Assembly: GCA_012960225.1 (NCBI GenBank) | Contig: DUBS01000015.1 | Location: 17,688 to 81,687 of the forward strand | Origin: Gemmatimonadota bacterium | Lineage (GTDB): Bacteria; Gemmatimonadota; Gemmatimonadetes; Longimicrobiales; Gaopeijiaceae | Direction of reading: 5' to 3' | DNA length: 64,000 nt | Part shown: piece by piece, positions 17,219 to 27,173 of the stretch | How positions within the stretch are numbered: position 1 is the first letter of the stretch | Layout: each line of letters opens with the position of its first letter | Notes under the pieces: model-generated | What the model was told of the DNA's origin: nothing | What the model saw: the letters and a program-made list of their open reading frames with translations, nothing else | Database searches by the model: none | Position numbers and translations under genes: made by a program

Positions 17219-18034
17219 CTACTGTAGCATAAGCGGTGGGAACATGGCATCCAGAATCAGTATCGTCAGGATCATGAACATCACCGCTTGGGTCGTGCTA
17301 AGGCCAACACCCTCGGCTCCCCCTCGTGTACGAAGACCCATATGGACCGAGATGAGCGGAATTGCTGCTCCAAAGACGATGGACTTGGAGAGTCCATAGA
17401 CTAAGTCCCAGTTGTGCCAAAATAGACGGGCTCCGTAGATAAATGTTTCATTGCCCAGGCCGATGGTGAGGTTCGCTGCAATCATTCCGGCCGCAATACC
17501 AATCACGTCCGCAAAACCGACCAGGAGCGGCAGCGAGATGACCGCTGCAATGAAGCGTGGAGCGGCAAGAATCGCCACCGGATCCCGGCCCAATGACTCG
17601 AAGGCATCAATCTGCTCTGAAACAACCATCGTCCCAAGCTCAGCCGTGATACGTGCACCGATTCTCCCTACCAAAACGATAGCTGTCAGCAAAGGGGCCA
17701 ACTCAAGGATCACGCTCTGCACGACTAGCGTCCCAAGCACATATTGCGGCGAAGACGAGATTAGCTGGTAGCCACCCTGTTGACTCGTAACAATCCCCGC
17801 CAAGGATGCTGTCACGAAAACGATGGGCAAACTCTGCACACCCATGATGTAAAGCTGCGTAGTTATGTCACGTCTTGATACTTTGAGCCGAACAATCGCC
17901 ACGACGATACGCCATGCTAAAAGTCCGAGTTCCCCGGCATGTTCAGCAGTGACACGGGCAACCCTACCGACGGCAGCCAGCCATTGAACAATGGGTGCCG
18001 GAAGAGGGAGGGTCGCAGGGTATTCGTGCTTCAC
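17219..18034 (-). CDS. mlaE: MlaE family permease
   Basis: The 271-residue protein is almost wholly hydrophobic after residue 50 and has about five or six membrane segments. The family block VPALVFVTASLAG is represented here by IVFVTASLAGIVTSQQG. The EQIDAFESLGRDPVAILAAPR motif of MlaE permeases lies near residues 141-160, and a further conserved region includes GAAIPLISVHMGLRT. It forms the inner-membrane channel of the Mla phospholipid transporter. It is the first gene of the mlaEFD operon and is divergent from the M20 peptidase gene across 250 bases. Confidence 0.92.
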   Translation of the reverse strand: MKHEYPATLPLPAPIVQWLAAVGRVARVTAEHAGELGLLAWRIVVAIVRLKVSRRDITTQLYIMGVQSLPIVFVTASLAGIVTSQQGGYQLISSSPQYVLGTLVVQSVILELAPLLTAIVLVGRIGARITAELGTMVVSEQIDAFESLGRDPVAILAAPRFIAAVISLPLLVGFADVIGIAAGMIAANLTIGLGNETFIYGARLFWHNWDLVYGLSKSIVFGAAIPLISVHMGLRTRGGAEGVGLSTTQAVMFMILTILILDAMFPPLMLQ

Positions 18035-18150
18035 CGTCTAAGAAGCTCCAACGTTATGCTACCTATGTCCTTAGGATTGCGGGGCGTAGCAGTCGGGCAA
18101 ACTTTCGGTTAAAGATACATCAAAATCAACCTATCATAGTTCAAATCATG

Positions 18151-18163
18151 GCATAATTTATGC
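18151..18163. promoter_or_regulatory. Perfect palindrome in divergent intergenic region
   Basis: GCATAA and TTATGC flank a single T, giving a 13-base perfect palindrome. It lies 117 bases before mlaE and 121 bases before the M20 peptidase gene, in an AT-rich spacer (18035-18283). The position suits an operator for either gene, but no regulator is known and chance is possible. Confidence 0.3.
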
Positions 18164-18283
18164 GATCTGATGGTTTCAATTGATGTTATAGGGGCTAGAA
18201 TGGCTTCCTTAACTATCTTGTTGAGATAGATAAGGGCTATTGGTACCTAAACAAATGAACACAGACGACGGAGCGCGGGAGTG

Positions 18284-19579
18284 ATGAATCAACTCAAACG
18301 CACTGTGACCTTCTTCATTGCAGCGGTAGTGCTTAGTACTCCGCAATCAGTGACGGGACAGGAACCCGATTATGAAGCACAGGTAGCTGCACTCGTAACG
18401 CTCCCTTCCGTGTTACGGGCGCTGGAACTCGTGGAGGAACGGGATGCGAGGACCATGGCAGACTTACTCGAACTCACTGAAATAGCTGCTCCTCCGTTTG
18501 ACGAAGACCAGCGAGCTGAACGGTTCCTGGAAATGCTGCTCGATCTTGGCGTCGATTCAGCATGGACAGATGCAGAGGGCAATGTACTCGCGCTCAGGCG
18601 AGGCACAGGTTCGGGCGAGGTTGTCGCTGTCGCAGGGCATCTCGATACCGTTTTCCCGGAAGGCACCGATGTCACTGTCCGACAAAGAGGTGACACGCTT
18701 TTCGCTCCTGGGATAGGAGATGATACCCGTGGTTTAACTGCGGTGCTCGCACTACTTCGTGTTCTAAACGAGGCTGATTTGCAGACGACTGCGGATCTCC
18801 TTTTTATTGGCACTGTCGGTGAGGAAGGCCTCGGAGACCTTCGGGGAATGAAGCATCTCTTCCGTGAAGGCGGCCCGAGAATCGACACATTCATCTCGAT
18901 TGATGGTACTGGACACACCGGCATCACCCATCAGGGACTCGGCTCGCATCGATATCGGGTTACTGTCCGAGGACCTGGCGGGCATTCGTGGGGCGCCTTT
19001 GGGCTCCCTAACCCAGCGCATGCACTCGGGCGCGCAATCGACTACTTCGATCTCGCCGCTGACGCGATCACACAGTTTGGACCACGCACGAGTTACAATG
19101 TAGGTAGGATAGGAGGAGGGACTTCTGTTAATTCGATCCCATTCGAGGCCTGGATGGAGGTTGATATGCGTTCGGAGAGTCCAGAGAACCTCGAGGCCAT
19201 CGACGAAGTGTTCCAACGTTCGGTTCGCCGAGCGGTCGAGGAATCCAATACCCAACGCCGTGATGGAGCAGAACTATCGCTCGAAATGGAATTGATCGGT
19301 GATCGTCCGTCTGGTGAAATTTCAGAATCCTTACCATTCGTCCAACAGGCTATCGCTGTCAGTCGCCATCTCGGAATCGAACCCTCGCTGGGTAGAGGTT
19401 CTACTGACTCGAATATTCCCATCTCCCAAGGGATCCCAGCTATCACTATAGGCGGCGGCGGTCAGGGGAGTGGTGCACACTCACCTGGGGAATGGTTCAT
19501 CAACCGTGATGGAACCTTAGGTATCCAGAGGGCACTACTGATTCTCCTAGCTCAAGCAGGAACTGGGGTTACAAGCTGA
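18284..19579 (+). CDS. Secreted M20 family metallopeptidase
   Basis: The 431-residue protein begins at ATG 18284 (a GTG at 18281 is next to it, with GGGAG overlapping). A signal peptide ends near SVTGQ (residue 26). The M20 zinc ligands are visible: AGHLDTVF (HxD, about residue 125), GIGDDTRG (bridging Asp), VGEEGLGD (catalytic Glu pair), IDGTGH, and GAHSPGEW near the C-terminus. A dimerisation domain with the conserved RVTVRGPGGHSWGA lies in the middle. The family cleaves small peptides or N-acylated amino acids; the export signal implies periplasmic peptide breakdown. An SDR gene overlaps its stop codon. Confidence 0.85.
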   Translation: MNQLKRTVTFFIAAVVLSTPQSVTGQEPDYEAQVAALVTLPSVLRALELVEERDARTMADLLELTEIAAPPFDEDQRAERFLEMLLDLGVDSAWTDAEGNVLALRRGTGSGEVVAVAGHLDTVFPEGTDVTVRQRGDTLFAPGIGDDTRGLTAVLALLRVLNEADLQTTADLLFIGTVGEEGLGDLRGMKHLFREGGPRIDTFISIDGTGHTGITHQGLGSHRYRVTVRGPGGHSWGAFGLPNPAHALGRAIDYFDLAADAITQFGPRTSYNVGRIGGGTSVNSIPFEAWMEVDMRSESPENLEAIDEVFQRSVRRAVEESNTQRRDGAELSLEMELIGDRPSGEISESLPFVQQAIAVSRHLGIEPSLGRGSTDSNIPISQGIPAITIGGGGQGSGAHSPGEWFINRDGTLGIQRALLILLAQAGTGVTS

Positions 19580-20343
19580 GTCCCGAAGGGGATGAGGGAG
19601 CGCTCCAAGGTCGTGTTGCAATTATTACCGGAGCATCATCAGGTATTGGAGAAGCAACTGCCCTGACACTGGCGAGAGCTGGTGCGAGAGTGGCTGTCGC
19701 TGCTCGACGGTTGGACCGTCTCGAAGCACTAGTTTCCCAGCTGGGCTCCGAAGGACACTGTGCACTAGCTCATCGCACTGACGTCACTGAATTATCAGAT
19801 GTAGAAGCATTAGTAGCGGCCACGAATAGAGAATTCGGTCGAATCGATATCTTTGTGAATAATGCTGGAACGATGCCCGCTTCACCGATAATCGACCGGC
19901 GTATATCCGACTGGAAGCGCATGGTGGACGTCAATGTGAATGGAGTTCTCCACGGTATCGGAGCCGTATTGCCGACCATGCTCGGACAGGGATCTGGCCA
20001 TATCGTGATGATTGGGTCGATCGCAGGCCGGAGACCTTTCCCCGGTGGAACCGTATACGCAGCGACAAAATTTGCCGTCAGAGCACTTTCATGGGGCTTG
20101 CATCTGGAACTTGGTGCTGCTCACGGAATCCGAGTCACTGATATTCAACCAGGACAGGTGGCTACTGAACTCTATGAAAGTGTCCCGGAGGGGGCCTATA
20201 AAGATGCCTGGGATAAAGCCTGGGAGGGCAAACGAAAGCTCAAGCCTCAGGATATCGCCGACACAGTTCTCTTTGCTGTTACTTCACCCGAACATATGGC
20301 AATAAGTGAGTTGCTCGTGCGACCGCTCGATCAACCAAACTGA
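19576..20343 (+). CDS. Short-chain dehydrogenase/reductase, probable CTG start
   Basis: The 255-residue classical SDR has TGASSGIG (about residues 18-25) for cofactor binding, NNAG (about 95), a catalytic Tyr and Lys in YAATK (about 160) and the IQPGQVATEL region. The nucleotide-binding motif lies upstream of the first GTG at 19690. The frame is open back to 19510, and no ATG, GTG or TTG occurs before the motif. The best start is CTG 19576, whose CTGA overlaps the M20 stop and gives a normal family length. Closest family style is the NADP-dependent YdfG type that acts on serine-like substrates, but the substrate is not certain. Confidence 0.8.
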   Translation: MSPEGDEGALQGRVAIITGASSGIGEATALTLARAGARVAVAARRLDRLEALVSQLGSEGHCALAHRTDVTELSDVEALVAATNREFGRIDIFVNNAGTMPASPIIDRRISDWKRMVDVNVNGVLHGIGAVLPTMLGQGSGHIVMIGSIAGRRPFPGGTVYAATKFAVRALSWGLHLELGAAHGIRVTDIQPGQVATELYESVPEGAYKDAWDKAWEGKRKLKPQDIADTVLFAVTSPEHMAISELLVRPLDQPN

Positions 20344-20468
20344 CTCCCAATCACCCCGACAGACAGATCAGCTCGCCTCAAGTTGAGACATCCGCCGGAG
20401 TCTCAACCATCTTCTCTCCCCTAAAGGAAAGGTGAAAGAAACCTGTCTTCCTATCCAGAAATCACAGT

Positions 20469-23195
20469 TCAGTTAGCGGCACCGTAATAGATGCCGTTGA
20501 ACAGGAACCCGAAGGTACCATGAGGCTGTGCCCGGAACGTGATCTTGGGCCCGAATATAAAGAGTTTGCCCTCACCGTAGTCCGCCTCTATAGCTCCGAC
20601 CCCACCCACTAGGTATTGCTCACCCCAAGCCCAGCCACTTCTAAGCGGTTCCTCAGTGTCATACCAACCGATTGTTCGGATCCGCTGCGGATCCGCGCCA
20701 GCTGACAGTCTAAACGTTGGACTATGGCTGAAGAGCACGTTAGCTCTTTCCCCAAATCCGTGTGTGAGCGGGCTCACATGTTCAACTTTCATATCGAGTA
20801 CGGATCCTGGAGTGAAGTATTTTTCACGGCTAAGCGGCACTCCATTTTCAACCAAGTGATTTGAAATCGGAAGCCCAGCGTGCGTCGCAAGGCTCGTAGA
20901 GGTCCCGATCGTGACCGCTGCCCCTCCACCTCGCACATAATCAAGGATTCTTGGCACAGTCTGATCGATGGTCACCTGGCCTACACGACCTCTAAATTCT
21001 TCCGGTATTGTGGCAGGATCCGGGCCTCCTCCTCGTCCCCCTCGTCCACCACCTGCACCTGCTGGGATCGCTCCATCTTCAAACACAAGTACGTCATACT
21101 CGTTTAAGTCAGCGCTATCAAAATCAGGGGGATACAGCACGTCGAAATCGAACTCAAAATCCTCGAGAATCATACGCGTCCATCCGGATGGCATCGAGCC
21201 ACCATATTGATCCCACAATCCGATTCGTACCGGGCTCAATTCCATTGAATTTCCTGCTGGTGGGCTCGCCACTCCTAAGAAATCTAGTCCTTTCTCTTCG
21301 GCAAGCTGTTCGATACTTGATCGATCAATTTCGAGATAGAAAGCACCCGCACTGAAGGTTTGCCCCTCGGCAACTATGTCATCCACGTACCAGCGGGCAC
21401 TCCCACCCGCAGCGAGCACTCGGTTGACTGCGATGAATGCATCATTGATGTGGTCGACTAGATACCCAGTTGCGTTCTCCTGGCCCGCAATCATGCCAAC
21501 AGGTGGTGTCGAAATGATTTCATCAATTACTTCAAAAGGCCCATCAAAGCCCTCTAAGATGCGATCAAAATCAACACCCATCTGCCAAGCCAGCGTCCAA
21601 CCTGTGTTGTCATATGGAGCAGTAGGCGGTGCGCCGGGATATGGGAAATCGTTCGGGTGTTCCTGTTTTTCAAACATATCGAGCACATGCGGCCGAAACG
21701 CTTGTGCCGCTTTCACGACATATGAGCCTGCCGGGTAAGACTTCCCATCAACCATGAAATTAGCCGTCGCCCTATGAACATCTACTCCGTTATATAGAAG
21801 CGTATTGACAAACTTCGTCGCCGTCAGAAAATCCCGTTGTTCAGAGGAAATGACAAAACCTCGAGGGTCGCGGTCTTCAGGGTTACGCAGAATGCGCTCC
21901 CAGTCATCTCTCGTACCGCGCTCGATCGTCTCAGCAGCAGCATCAATTTCAAACGGGTACGTAGTCCAAGTGTCGACCCTGCCGCGTTCGATTGAGTTCG
22001 TACCCATCCGCCAAATATTGTAGAGAAGATGGTCTGAGTTCCGTGAGGCGTAATCGAGAACAGCCCAGTTCGCGGTCTGTGAGTACTCAATCGACTGACG
22101 AAAATGCCAGGTTCCCGGCTCGACCGGTAACGGCAGGTCACCGTGAGGCATCTGGCGATCAGGGATGAACGGGATCTCGATCGGAGTCGGGTGACCAATC
22201 GTTTCCGTCAGCAGACCGATCATGTTTTTGAAGTATGGAGTGGTTCGAAGACCTCCGTTCCACCACGTCGAGTAAGATGACCCTGATCTCATTGTGGTGC
22301 CGCCCTTCCCTTCTAAAACGAATCGTTGATGCATAGCAGATCCAACCTGATCCAGTCCCGTCATGATAAGTGGATCCAGATAGTGGTTCGGAGGATCACG
22401 GAATGGTGGGGCGAACATGACGGTGCCCGCAGGTCCAGTCTGATGATGGTTGTAGACGATCTGAGGGTACCAAACCCGATATACCGAGGTGTTCATATTT
22501 TGTGACTCTGCAAGCGCAGCCATGTAAAAGTCGCGGTTATTGTCGTGCCCGGCATACTTGTTATAGAGGACAGGTACCCCCGCAGTAGAACGCTCTAGCT
22601 CGTCCTCATGTCTCATATACCAATTGGAGACGAGTGACTGTCCATCCGGGTTCGCGTGGGTAGCCAGCAAAATGACGTCATCAAGAATACGGAGTGTCTC
22701 AGTATCACTATTGGCATTCATCCGATAGACGAGTTCGGTGAGTTGGTGTGCACCGAGTACCTCGGTAGCATGTAGTCCCCCATCAATCCAAACGATCGCC
22801 TTGCCTTCTTCGGCTAATTCCAGGGCTTCAGAAGGACTGACTTCCTCAGCCTTCGCCATCCTGCGGGAAATCTCCCGATAGCGGTCTATGTTCCGATGGT
22901 TGTCTGGAGAGGTGATAATCGCCTGGATATGAGGCCGGCCTTCCTCAGTGAATCCGAGCGTATCTAAAACCATCCGATCAGATTCACCAGCTAACTTGAT
23001 CCAGTACTCATGCAACTGCTCATAATTGATTAGTTCGTAGTCAGTTCCTATCTCGAAACCAAATTGCTCTTCAGGGGAGGTGACTTGATTTTGCGTGCAA
23101 GCAGTACCCGCGAGAATAATACTCATGGCGATCATTGAGACTGAGAATGACATGCGCTCGTTCATACGGGTTACACCCTTCCTGAGGTTTTTCAT
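20469..23195 (-). CDS. M14 zinc carboxypeptidase lipoprotein
   Basis: The 908-residue protein starts at ATG 23195, or at ATG 23165, which has AGGAAGG upstream. The signal peptide ends in a lipobox (LAGTAC, Cys33). The M14 domain occupies roughly residues 50-350, with HATE (His142 and Glu145) binding zinc, the third His in YNHHQTG (about 250) and TETIGHP near 329. The C-terminal half includes a glycine-rich stretch GGGRGGRGGG (about 710) and a glutamine-amidotransferase-like domain that often accompanies these large peptidases. It should act outside the cytoplasm on peptides. It is transcribed away from the LVIVD protein gene, with a shared spacer of under 100 bases. Confidence 0.85.
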   Translation of the reverse strand: MKNLRKGVTRMNERMSFSVSMIAMSIILAGTACTQNQVTSPEEQFGFEIGTDYELINYEQLHEYWIKLAGESDRMVLDTLGFTEEGRPHIQAIITSPDNHRNIDRYREISRRMAKAEEVSPSEALELAEEGKAIVWIDGGLHATEVLGAHQLTELVYRMNANSDTETLRILDDVILLATHANPDGQSLVSNWYMRHEDELERSTAGVPVLYNKYAGHDNNRDFYMAALAESQNMNTSVYRVWYPQIVYNHHQTGPAGTVMFAPPFRDPPNHYLDPLIMTGLDQVGSAMHQRFVLEGKGGTTMRSGSSYSTWWNGGLRTTPYFKNMIGLLTETIGHPTPIEIPFIPDRQMPHGDLPLPVEPGTWHFRQSIEYSQTANWAVLDYASRNSDHLLYNIWRMGTNSIERGRVDTWTTYPFEIDAAAETIERGTRDDWERILRNPEDRDPRGFVISSEQRDFLTATKFVNTLLYNGVDVHRATANFMVDGKSYPAGSYVVKAAQAFRPHVLDMFEKQEHPNDFPYPGAPPTAPYDNTGWTLAWQMGVDFDRILEGFDGPFEVIDEIISTPPVGMIAGQENATGYLVDHINDAFIAVNRVLAAGGSARWYVDDIVAEGQTFSAGAFYLEIDRSSIEQLAEEKGLDFLGVASPPAGNSMELSPVRIGLWDQYGGSMPSGWTRMILEDFEFDFDVLYPPDFDSADLNEYDVLVFEDGAIPAGAGGGRGGRGGGPDPATIPEEFRGRVGQVTIDQTVPRILDYVRGGGAAVTIGTSTSLATHAGLPISNHLVENGVPLSREKYFTPGSVLDMKVEHVSPLTHGFGERANVLFSHSPTFRLSAGADPQRIRTIGWYDTEEPLRSGWAWGEQYLVGGVGAIEADYGEGKLFIFGPKITFRAQPHGTFGFLFNGIYYGAAN

Positions 23196-23285
23196 GAGTT
23201 TTCCTGAACCTGATTCTCTTGCCGGCTTGGGGTAACGTCAACAAATGTGCATGTTGAAGTCTCGGTCTTGCACAACACCAGGGTA

Positions 23286-25319
23286 ATGATGATGAAGAGA
23301 TATAGCCGATATTTGCTTGTCTTGAACTTTTTCTTTTTTCTTCCAATCGGGCTTACAAGCCAAGAAAGTGGATTGCGATTGGTGGCAGAGCCGAATGTGA
23401 TCTCGCTCGAAGTTGGCGGCTCTACATCACTGACCGTAAGGGTGTTTGATGCTTCCGGGGCCTTAGTTGATGTTCCCATCCGTTACGCAGCGCCCCGGCA
23501 GGCTATACGTGTACGGAATGGTGTGGTTCAGGCATTCAGCGCTGGAAATTTTGAGATCGTAGCCACAGCAGCACTTCCAGCTGGTGTTCTTGGGGAGATA
23601 CCCATACTACGGATACCCGTCAGTATCTCCTGGCCGGGGATCAATACAATCAATCTCAACCCATCCGCACCAATGCTCTTCGTCGGGACAACCCTAACCC
23701 ATCACCCTAGCGCTTTCCATGCAGACGGAACCAGGCGCCCGGCGCCTGTGTTCACATGGACCACCTCTGATCCAACGGTCGCATCAGTCGATGCATACGG
23801 AGCGATAACCGGACATTCAGAGGGAACGGTGACTCTAACAGCATCAATCGAAGGAGCTTCTAGAGAGACCTCACACACGGTAAGGTCATTCCCAGCTACT
23901 GAACTCTTGATTGAAGGAGGAAGTGACGAAGCACGAACAGGAGATGTGCTCGGTTTCTCTGCCACCGGCCTAGGACCAGAAGGAAGGATTGAAGACCTGC
24001 CAGTGACGTGGGCATACACTTTTATACCCGATGATTCAATAAGGGCACCCGGTTCCGCAGCAATCATGAATGAGGGCTCGTTCGTGGCCGAAGTTCCTGG
24101 GCGCTATACAATTCTCGCGCTATCAGGCTCCCTTACCAGCCGTAAGACAGTATTGGTACACGGCCGTGAAATCGTTCAACCGATTGAGTTGCAAGGGCAA
24201 GGTGCGGTCCGAAATTCCCACACATCGGACCTCTGGGTATTTGAGGGACTTGATGGAAAGGACTACGCGATTACCGGCACTTGGTCGGCCGCGGGCTGGG
24301 CGTACTTCTGGGATGTCACCGACCCGACCAACATGTTCGCAACAGATTCAATCCAGATCGACGCACGAACAGTAAACGATGTGAAAGCTCCACCGAGCGG
24401 TCGTTATGCTGCGCTCTCCCGCGAGGGAGCTTCTAACCGAAGTAATGGCGTGGTGATCTTGGATATGGCAAACCCAGCTCACCCCATTATCGCTTCAACG
24501 TTTGAGACACACGGCGTCACTGGTGGCGTTCACAATATGTTTGCGACCGAAGATTACCTTTTCGCACTTGCCGGAGGAGACAAGTACGTAATCATCGATA
24601 TCCGCGATCTATATAATCCGATGTATGTGAGTGAGTACAACCACCCAAACAGCCGTGTGCATGATGTCTGGGTGCACGATGGAATTGCGTATTCCTCAGA
24701 ATGGGAAAATGGTGTCGTTGTCGTTGATGTCGGGAATGGAAAATGGGGGGGCACGATAGAAGATCCCGTATTCGTAACCAATATCCCGTATCCGGTGGGT
24801 GCTACCCACGCAGCTTTTCCATACCACCAGGAGTCAACCGGAAAATTCTACTTGTTTCTTGGAGACGAGATGAGTGGTGGTGGAAATGAGCCCTGGGCGG
24901 GACTGGGAAGCGACAACCGTCCCTACAACACTGACACTGCTGAAGGAGGTGTACAGGGGCGCATGAGAGGCTACCTCCACATCATTGATTTCACAGACCC
25001 TGAGAACCCGCTCGATGTGGCACGTTACGAGATTCCAGAGTCTGGGACACACAACCTGTGGATCGAAGATGACGTGCTTTACCAAGCACACTACAAGGGT
25101 GGTCTGCGCGTGGTAGATATATCTGGTGAGCTAATGGGGAATCTCGCACACCAGGGGCGGGAAATCGCAGTCTATAAACCTCAGGATCCTGGCGGATTTC
25201 TCAGTAACCAGGTAAGCGTTTGGGGCGCCCAACCTCATAAAGGTCATATCTTTTTCTCTGATATGAATTCAGGGCTTTGGGCTGCGAAGTTGTCTCCGAG
25301 AAGCAGACCTATCAGCTGA
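23286..25319 (+). CDS. Secreted Ig-like / LVIVD-repeat protein
   Basis: The roughly 677-residue protein probably starts in the ATGATGATG run at 23286; a GTG at 23247 is also in frame. A signal peptide with a very hydrophobic core (VLNFFFFLPIGLTSQ) follows. Residues about 30-300 contain bacterial Ig-like domains of the BIG2 type, seen in SDPTVASVDAYGAITG and GTVTLTAS. The second half is a propeller of LVIVD repeats, with phrases such as NGVVILDMANPAHP, VIIDIRDLYNPM, LHIIDFTDPENP and LRVVDISG. LVIVD proteins are surface exposed; their function is unsettled. The head-to-head neighbour is an M14 peptidase lipoprotein, which may share its promoter region. Confidence 0.75.
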   Translation: MMMKRYSRYLLVLNFFFFLPIGLTSQESGLRLVAEPNVISLEVGGSTSLTVRVFDASGALVDVPIRYAAPRQAIRVRNGVVQAFSAGNFEIVATAALPAGVLGEIPILRIPVSISWPGINTINLNPSAPMLFVGTTLTHHPSAFHADGTRRPAPVFTWTTSDPTVASVDAYGAITGHSEGTVTLTASIEGASRETSHTVRSFPATELLIEGGSDEARTGDVLGFSATGLGPEGRIEDLPVTWAYTFIPDDSIRAPGSAAIMNEGSFVAEVPGRYTILALSGSLTSRKTVLVHGREIVQPIELQGQGAVRNSHTSDLWVFEGLDGKDYAITGTWSAAGWAYFWDVTDPTNMFATDSIQIDARTVNDVKAPPSGRYAALSREGASNRSNGVVILDMANPAHPIIASTFETHGVTGGVHNMFATEDYLFALAGGDKYVIIDIRDLYNPMYVSEYNHPNSRVHDVWVHDGIAYSSEWENGVVVVDVGNGKWGGTIEDPVFVTNIPYPVGATHAAFPYHQESTGKFYLFLGDEMSGGGNEPWAGLGSDNRPYNTDTAEGGVQGRMRGYLHIIDFTDPENPLDVARYEIPESGTHNLWIEDDVLYQAHYKGGLRVVDISGELMGNLAHQGREIAVYKPQDPGGFLSNQVSVWGAQPHKGHIFFSDMNSGLWAAKLSPRSRPIS

Positions 25320-25367
25320 ACTAGATTTCCGACCCGCTCGTACTTTGTGGCTAAATACTTTGGGGTA

Positions 25368-27173
25368 TCAGTAGTCGACTGGTCTCAGATAGAACTCTCC
25401 AATCGCGCTTGATGAAAGCACTGCAACGGTAGGGAGTTCCCGTTTCCAGTGTGTTCCCTGGAGGCGTTTCGACACAAGTTCAACTTCGTCTTCCTTGAAC
25501 CCACCCCTAACAAGTTCCTCAACACTGTAGCCAGAAACCAAACCGAAAAGGATCGGGTCTGCTGCATGATACGATACGCCGATCTCGTCTTCATCAGTAA
25601 CGCCCTTCACGAGATCAGCTGTAGCTGGTTTCTCGATAATCACCTCTGAGATACCCAAGTGTTGAGCGAGAGCCCAAACTTGCGTCTTAAAAAGATCACC
25701 CAAGGGATTGATCGGCGGAGAGTCATCAGCATGCCAAGTAAAGTATCCAAGCAACCTCTCACTCTTATTTCCAGTACCGAGAGGAAGTGCATCAAGCCTT
25801 GCCGATTGATCGAAGAGTATTATTGAGCGCAACCGAGCCATGAGATTTCCCTTGCGAAGAGGCGATATCTCTGGTTCGTACTCTTTCACGTATAGGTCTA
25901 TAGGATCCGAGATCTCAATGGTCCGAGCGTGAGCTTGGGTCATATCAAGGACGAGGGCTGCATGTTCAAGACTCTCTTGACTTGATGTTCTGTACGGAAG
26001 ACAGAACCCATAAACGTTTTCAGGACCTAAAGCTTTACATGCTAAGGCGAGCGATACAGCTGAATCGACTCCGCCACTAACACCCACAACTACTCTTTCG
26101 AATCCTCTTCGTCTGCGGACTTCGTCCCGAATGAACTCGATCAGAGTTTTTTCGACTAAATCCAGGTCAAGGTTGAGTTCTGCCTTATGGATTATTTCCA
26201 AATCCTTATCCGATACGGGGCCCTCACCTACCAGTCCCTCGCCAACCACCTCTTGAGCTTCATTCTCCAATGGTGCATGTGAGTCCCCAAGAACCGCATG
26301 AGGCCGTGTTGACTCAAGGGATCTCTGAAGGTGGGGCAGCATTTGTTCGAGGTCGGCGAGAAGAGGAGAAGCCATCCGTGACCGGTTAATTGATCCCGCA
26401 TCAAGCGAGGCCAATGTGACAGATTCCTCTAGAAGAGGACCTCGCGCTAAGAAGTTCCCATCCGGTCCAACTGCGATGGATCCCCCAAAAAACAGCTTGC
26501 CCCCCTCAGAGCCGACGAGTTGAGCCACAATCACAAAAATCCCGTGCTCAAGTGCAGCTCCCGAGGCGATCTGTTCCCATCGCTCCAAGTTCCGAGAACG
26601 GCCACCTGAGGGTGAGAAGTCTCGTGCAAGAGAGGCACTAGGCACTACCAGAAGTTCTGCGCCACCAAGGGCTAGAATGGCGGCAGGCAGAGAATGCCAC
26701 ATATCCTCACAAATGAGCATCCCTATCCGACCAAATCTTGTTTCAAAAGCCTGGACGTCCGTGCCTGGCTCAACGAAACGTGCTTCATCGAAGACTCCGT
26801 ACGTTGGTAAAAACATCTTGCGGTGAACATGTCTTGCCTTCCATCTGCCCTCACGAGCTTCTAAGTACACGGCACTGTTGTAGAGCCGGCGGCGCCAGCG
26901 TTCGTAAAAGCCAATCACCACGTCTGGGCTTCTGTCGGGCGGGGAACCCATTAGTCCGATGAGTTCTTCGGTAGTTACGGCGGACTCAGCGACACCTCCT
27001 TCTAGGAAGTACCCACTGAGTGAAGTCTCCGGAAAAACGATAAGATCCGTCGAGCTAGACTGACTTGCGATCGTGCGTTGAATAGCCTCCACGTTTGCTG
27101 AAACTTCAGCTTTCGTGGGCTTGAACTGAACAAGTGCCACCCTCAGTGGGGGGCGGACCTCGGAATTGCTCAT
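25368..27173 (-). CDS. nadE: Glutamine-dependent NAD+ synthetase
   Basis: The 601-residue protein is read from ATG 27173 (a GTG at 27206 adds 11 residues). The N-terminal nitrilase-like glutaminase domain has its catalytic triad as FPETSLSG (Glu49), HRKMFLP (Lys119) and LICEDMW (Cys155). The C-terminal synthetase domain has the ATP-pyrophosphatase loop VGVSGGVDSA (about residue 365). It makes NAD+ from deamido-NAD+, ATP and glutamine, with ammonia channelled between the domains. It is convergent with the LVIVD gene, with a 48-base spacer. The linker between domains (about residues 275-335) is acidic and somewhat longer than usual. Confidence 0.93.
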   Translation of the reverse strand: MSNSEVRPPLRVALVQFKPTKAEVSANVEAIQRTIASQSSSTDLIVFPETSLSGYFLEGGVAESAVTTEELIGLMGSPPDRSPDVVIGFYERWRRRLYNSAVYLEAREGRWKARHVHRKMFLPTYGVFDEARFVEPGTDVQAFETRFGRIGMLICEDMWHSLPAAILALGGAELLVVPSASLARDFSPSGGRSRNLERWEQIASGAALEHGIFVIVAQLVGSEGGKLFFGGSIAVGPDGNFLARGPLLEESVTLASLDAGSINRSRMASPLLADLEQMLPHLQRSLESTRPHAVLGDSHAPLENEAQEVVGEGLVGEGPVSDKDLEIIHKAELNLDLDLVEKTLIEFIRDEVRRRRGFERVVVGVSGGVDSAVSLALACKALGPENVYGFCLPYRTSSQESLEHAALVLDMTQAHARTIEISDPIDLYVKEYEPEISPLRKGNLMARLRSIILFDQSARLDALPLGTGNKSERLLGYFTWHADDSPPINPLGDLFKTQVWALAQHLGISEVIIEKPATADLVKGVTDEDEIGVSYHAADPILFGLVSGYSVEELVRGGFKEDEVELVSKRLQGTHWKRELPTVAVLSSSAIGEFYLRPVDY

